Shown: one piece after another, positions 7,315 through 9,646 of the stretch | Layout of the letters: each line of letters begins with the position of its first letter | Position numbering within the stretch: position 1 is the stretch's first letter | Assembly: GCA_024280675.1 (NCBI GenBank) | Contig: JAJRPT010000119.1 | Span: forward strand, 1 to 9,646 | Length of the DNA stretch: 9,646 nucleotides | Reading direction: 5' to 3' | Source: Bacteroidota bacterium | GTDB lineage: Bacteria; Bacteroidota; Ignavibacteria; Kapaibacteriales; UBA2268 | The notes under the pieces: generated by a model | Told to the model about the DNA's origin: nothing | Seen by the model: the letters and a program-made list of their open reading frames with translations, nothing else | The model's database searches: none | Made by a program: the position numbers and the translations under genes

Positions 7315-8208
7315 ATGAATACAAATAAAACATATCTCGATCCTGTTAAAATTGCTTCAATTAGCAATATGGAACTCAGAGCCAGACTTGTTGTCGAAGG
7401 CTTTATTACAGGACTTCACAAATCGCCTTATCACGGCTTTTCTCAAGAATTTTCCGAACATCGCGCTTATCGGCCTGGTGACGAAGTGCGTAATATTGAC
7501 TGGAAGGTTTACGCCCGAAGCGACCGATTCTACGTCAAGCAATACGAAGAGGAAACCAATTTGCGTTGTATGATTGCAGTTGATTCTTCTAAATCTATGG
7601 CTTATGCCTCAAAAGGACACATTTCAAAGTTTCAATATGCCGTCTATCTTGGGCAGTCACTTGCCTTTATGATGATGGGGCAAAGAGATGCCGTCGGGCT
7701 TTGCGTCTACCACAATCAGATTCAAACATTTTTGCCACCAAGTGCCAAAAAAAACTATATTCCCCGAATCATGAAGACTTTGGAAGAAACTCAACCATCG
7801 GATAAAACTAGCACCGCCGGAGCCTTGAATATACTGGCAGAAAGAATCCGTAGGCGTGGTATGGTTGTCATCATTTCCGACCTCTTCGACGACATAGAGT
7901 CCATCTCGGAGGCACTCAAACATTTCAGACATAAGGGGCATGAAGTTCTTTTATTTCAGATACTCGACCCACGAGAAATTGATTTTGATTTGGGTAGTGG
8001 CTCAACTTTTGTGGATATGGAAACCAGCGAAGAGATGCTCACCTCACCTCATCAAATTCAAGCAGCCTACCAGCAATCAGTCCAGGATTTCTTGAACTCT
8101 ATCAAAGAAATTTGCTACAATCAAAATGTGGATTATCACCTATCACTGAGCAACGAATCCTTTGACAGGTCTTTGCTTCGTTTTCTCGCCCGCCGTGCAA
8201 AAATTTAA
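7315..8208 (+). CDS. DUF58 domain-containing protein (VWA-like)
   Basis: A 297-residue soluble protein of the DUF58 family, normally found beside MoxR-type AAA+ ATPases and VWA (BatA/BatB) proteins. These are thought to act in metal-chelatase-like or protein-maturation assemblies. The signature block is at residues 48-68 (EHRAYRPGDE, then IDWKVYAR), followed by RFYVKQYEEETNL at 71-83. A VWA-type fold follows, with a MIDAS-like DSSKSM at 90-95, a threonine/serine pair near 165-167 (KTSTAG) and VVIISDLFDD at 184-193. There is no signal peptide or membrane segment, unlike larger DUF58 proteins that carry two N-terminal helices. Start ATG at 7315, preceded by GGAA with short spacing. The gap to the S24 gene is 102 bp and shows no firm promoter. 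No moxR or bat gene lies on either side in this window, which is unusual, although it could lie elsewhere. Confidence 0.9.
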   Translation: MNTNKTYLDPVKIASISNMELRARLVVEGFITGLHKSPYHGFSQEFSEHRAYRPGDEVRNIDWKVYARSDRFYVKQYEEETNLRCMIAVDSSKSMAYASKGHISKFQYAVYLGQSLAFMMMGQRDAVGLCVYHNQIQTFLPPSAKKNYIPRIMKTLEETQPSDKTSTAGALNILAERIRRRGMVVIISDLFDDIESISEALKHFRHKGHEVLLFQILDPREIDFDLGSGSTFVDMETSEEMLTSPHQIQAAYQQSVQDFLNSIKEICYNQNVDYHLSLSNESFDRSLLRFLARRAKI

Positions 8209-8228
8209 CTCTTGGCAATTTCGCGGGT

Positions 8229-8277
8229 GGCATGGACTAATTTGTCCAGCTCCATGATTCAATGCCTGGGTGTTTTT
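8229..8277 (+). terminator. possible terminator in the convergent gap after DUF58
   Basis: The 70-bp gap between the convergent DUF58 gene and the propeller gene can fold. TGGAC at 8233-8237 pairs with GTCCA at 8244-8248 around a 6-base loop, and GGCAT at 8229-8233 can pair with ATGCC at 8262-8266 outside it. A run of five T follows at 8273-8277. An alternative pairing is CATGGA (8231-8236) with TCCATG (8251-8256). The stem is weak and interrupted, so this is only a candidate Rho-independent terminator for the plus-strand gene. Confidence 0.3.
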
Positions 8278-8278
8278 C

Positions 8279-9646
8279 CTAATTTAAAATTAGCTCGTAA
8301 ATATTCCAGCGAGTGAGTGATTGCTTGAGGGCGAAGGTGAATTTATCTTTTTTATTTGATCTTAAAATACTAATGTCCACAACTTTTTCGTCTGTTGGAA
8401 TTAGAATTTCTTTTGTCTCAAGTTCAGATAAATCTGTGGAGTATTTATTGACTATTAAATGATTTGTTTTATCAGTTTTACTATATCCCATTCTGAAATA
8501 ATAGAAATTATCTTTTCCTGCAAAAGTAGACCATGATGTGCATTCTAATGCACTATCTAAATCATTTATCTGAATATTATAGACTTTGTTTTTATACATA
8601 TCGAACGCAATTAATTGACCAGCTGGACTCTTTAAATAAATGATGCTGTCATTAGATTTTAGTGCTTCGGTATTGCCAAATCTGTCAAGCCCTAATATTC
8701 TCCTATGAGTCCCATCAGAAACTTTCACTACATAATTTCGTACGTATTTTTTGCTGTGCTTGTCTTGTGTGAGGTAGAAGTTGTCATTGATTTTTTTATG
8801 CCTATGCCAAGAAAGGCTATCGTTTACAACAACTTCTAATGTATCAACAAGGCTTAGTTTATTTTTTTTGAATTGTAAAATACACATTATCATTTCAGGG
8901 CCTGCCACTCTACTTTTTTTCCTGAGTGAGTCAGATACAGGTGTAATTGTTTGGGTAATTTTTTCAGTTAGCCAAACAATTAGTGTAATTTCATTTTCTG
9001 AAAGAATATTTAAATCATAAGTTTTGGTCAGGTAATTTGTGCCAATATTATACCAAAAACCTTTGGAAATACTTCCATCTTCCCAAATGAAATCTCTTGG
9101 CAGTGAGTCTATGTAGAAAAAATCTAATTGCGGGAAATACAATGTGTCTTCATCTGGTTCAAATAAATAATCGATTTTAAATTTATTTAGATTTAAAACT
9201 TTTACAATATCATTTTCGATAAATGCAATTTTATTATTTTCATACTCAACAGGAGAGTTTATAGAATTTGTAAATATATCGCCTTCTTCAACCTGACCTA
9301 AAAATATTATTTGTTCGGAGATTAATTTTAAATTCTTGTTTGGATATGATAAATTTAGTTCAGTAATTTCAGTGTCCTCTGAAAATAGTCCTATATGTGG
9401 AATAAATTTAAAATTATAAGAACTTGTTATTTTTCCTCCAATGTCTTCGATTACAGTTAAATTCTTCAATTGTTTGAATGTTTTACGATACTGACGGCTA
9501 TCTCCTACCGTTTCAGCATTAACAATAACGCTCACCTTAGTTATTTTATCATTATTATCCATTGCATAATTTACAGCTGAAATCAACCTTCCAGACAAAC
9601 AAGAGGAACACTCCCCAGTTGAAAGGAAAATCTTGATTTCATAATC
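8279..9646 (-). CDS. thioredoxin-like / beta-propeller-like protein, 5'-truncated by window edge
   Basis: A partial protein of 455 visible residues; the frame is open to the last base of the window, so the TTG at 9598 is internal and the start lies to the right. The first visible residues read DYEIKIFLSTGECSSCLSG, with a CxxC pair at 13 and 16 (codons 9608-9610 and 9599-9601). The order strand (IKIFL), CSSC, helix, strand (KVSVIVNA), helix, then FIPHIGLF near 81-88 with a Pro in the cis-proline position, is that of a thioredoxin-like domain of about 95 residues. The rest is rich in short strands with repeated patterns (KNKVYNIQI, NNKIAFIENDIVKVLNL) resembling the six-bladed propeller proteins common in Bacteroidota. 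I do not recognise a named family. It is probably exported, because a periplasmic redox domain and propeller would fit that, but the signal peptide is not visible. The redox role is inferred from the motif only. It is convergent with DUF58. Confidence 0.7.
   Translation of the reverse strand, partial: DYEIKIFLSTGECSSCLSGRLISAVNYAMDNNDKITKVSVIVNAETVGDSRQYRKTFKQLKNLTVIEDIGGKITSSYNFKFIPHIGLFSEDTEITELNLSYPNKNLKLISEQIIFLGQVEEGDIFTNSINSPVEYENNKIAFIENDIVKVLNLNKFKIDYLFEPDEDTLYFPQLDFFYIDSLPRDFIWEDGSISKGFWYNIGTNYLTKTYDLNILSENEITLIVWLTEKITQTITPVSDSLRKKSRVAGPEMIMCILQFKKNKLSLVDTLEVVVNDSLSWHRHKKINDNFYLTQDKHSKKYVRNYVVKVSDGTHRRILGLDRFGNTEALKSNDSIIYLKSPAGQLIAFDMYKNKVYNIQINDLDSALECTSWSTFAGKDNFYYFRMGYSKTDKTNHLIVNKYSTDLSELETKEILIPTDEKVVDISILRSNKKDKFTFALKQSLTRWNIYELILN

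Noticed and set aside
9596..9598. TTG as the start codon of the right-edge gene
   Set aside because: The frame continues without a stop to the window edge and the added residues form a strand plus a CxxC motif, so the gene is truncated and TTG codes an internal Leu.
1..9646. CRISPR arrays, tRNA or rRNA genes, insertion sequences, prophage genes
   Set aside because: No regularly spaced repeats, cloverleaf-like segments, transposase or integrase motifs, or terminal inverted repeats were seen on reading both strands.

Overview
The window looks like chromosomal DNA from a member of the Bacteroidota. The best evidence is the 1489-residue secreted protein on the minus strand. It ends in a typical type IX secretion (Por) type A sorting domain and carries other modules common in that phylum: Asp-box propeller blades, a PKD domain, a LamG-like domain and an Ig-like repeat. 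The AT-rich intergenic DNA, the near absence of Shine-Dalgarno motifs and the LDH-like malate dehydrogenase fit as well. I cannot name a genus.

Layout, left to right. The window opens inside a malate dehydrogenase gene (+, C-terminal three quarters present). After about 190 bp of non-coding DNA with a short palindrome comes a small hicBA toxin-antitoxin locus (+). The HicB antitoxin is intact, but the HicA toxin is broken by an in-frame stop and by an internal deletion with frameshift that removes its conserved GSH region. Next, on the minus strand, are the large T9SS-targeted protein and, upstream of it, a TraB/GumN-family exported protein; the two are 58 bp apart and may share a transcript. 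Divergent from these is a short, stand-alone S24 (LexA/UmuD-type) serine peptidase domain that begins with TTG, followed on the plus strand by a DUF58 protein. A gene convergent with DUF58 (minus) runs off the right edge. Its frame stays open to the last base and adds a CxxC motif, so it is best read as a thioredoxin-like domain joined to a beta-propeller-like C-terminal region.

The genes do not form one obvious pathway: central metabolism (Mdh), a dead toxin-antitoxin pair, two or three envelope or secreted proteins, an orphan S24 peptidase and an orphan DUF58 protein. I found no tRNA, rRNA, CRISPR array, insertion sequence or prophage gene. No wholly new system is evident. The items most worth a second look are the decayed hicA with a retained hicB, the UmuD'-sized S24 protein lacking a cleavage site and any adjacent umuC, and the thioredoxin/propeller protein at the right edge.
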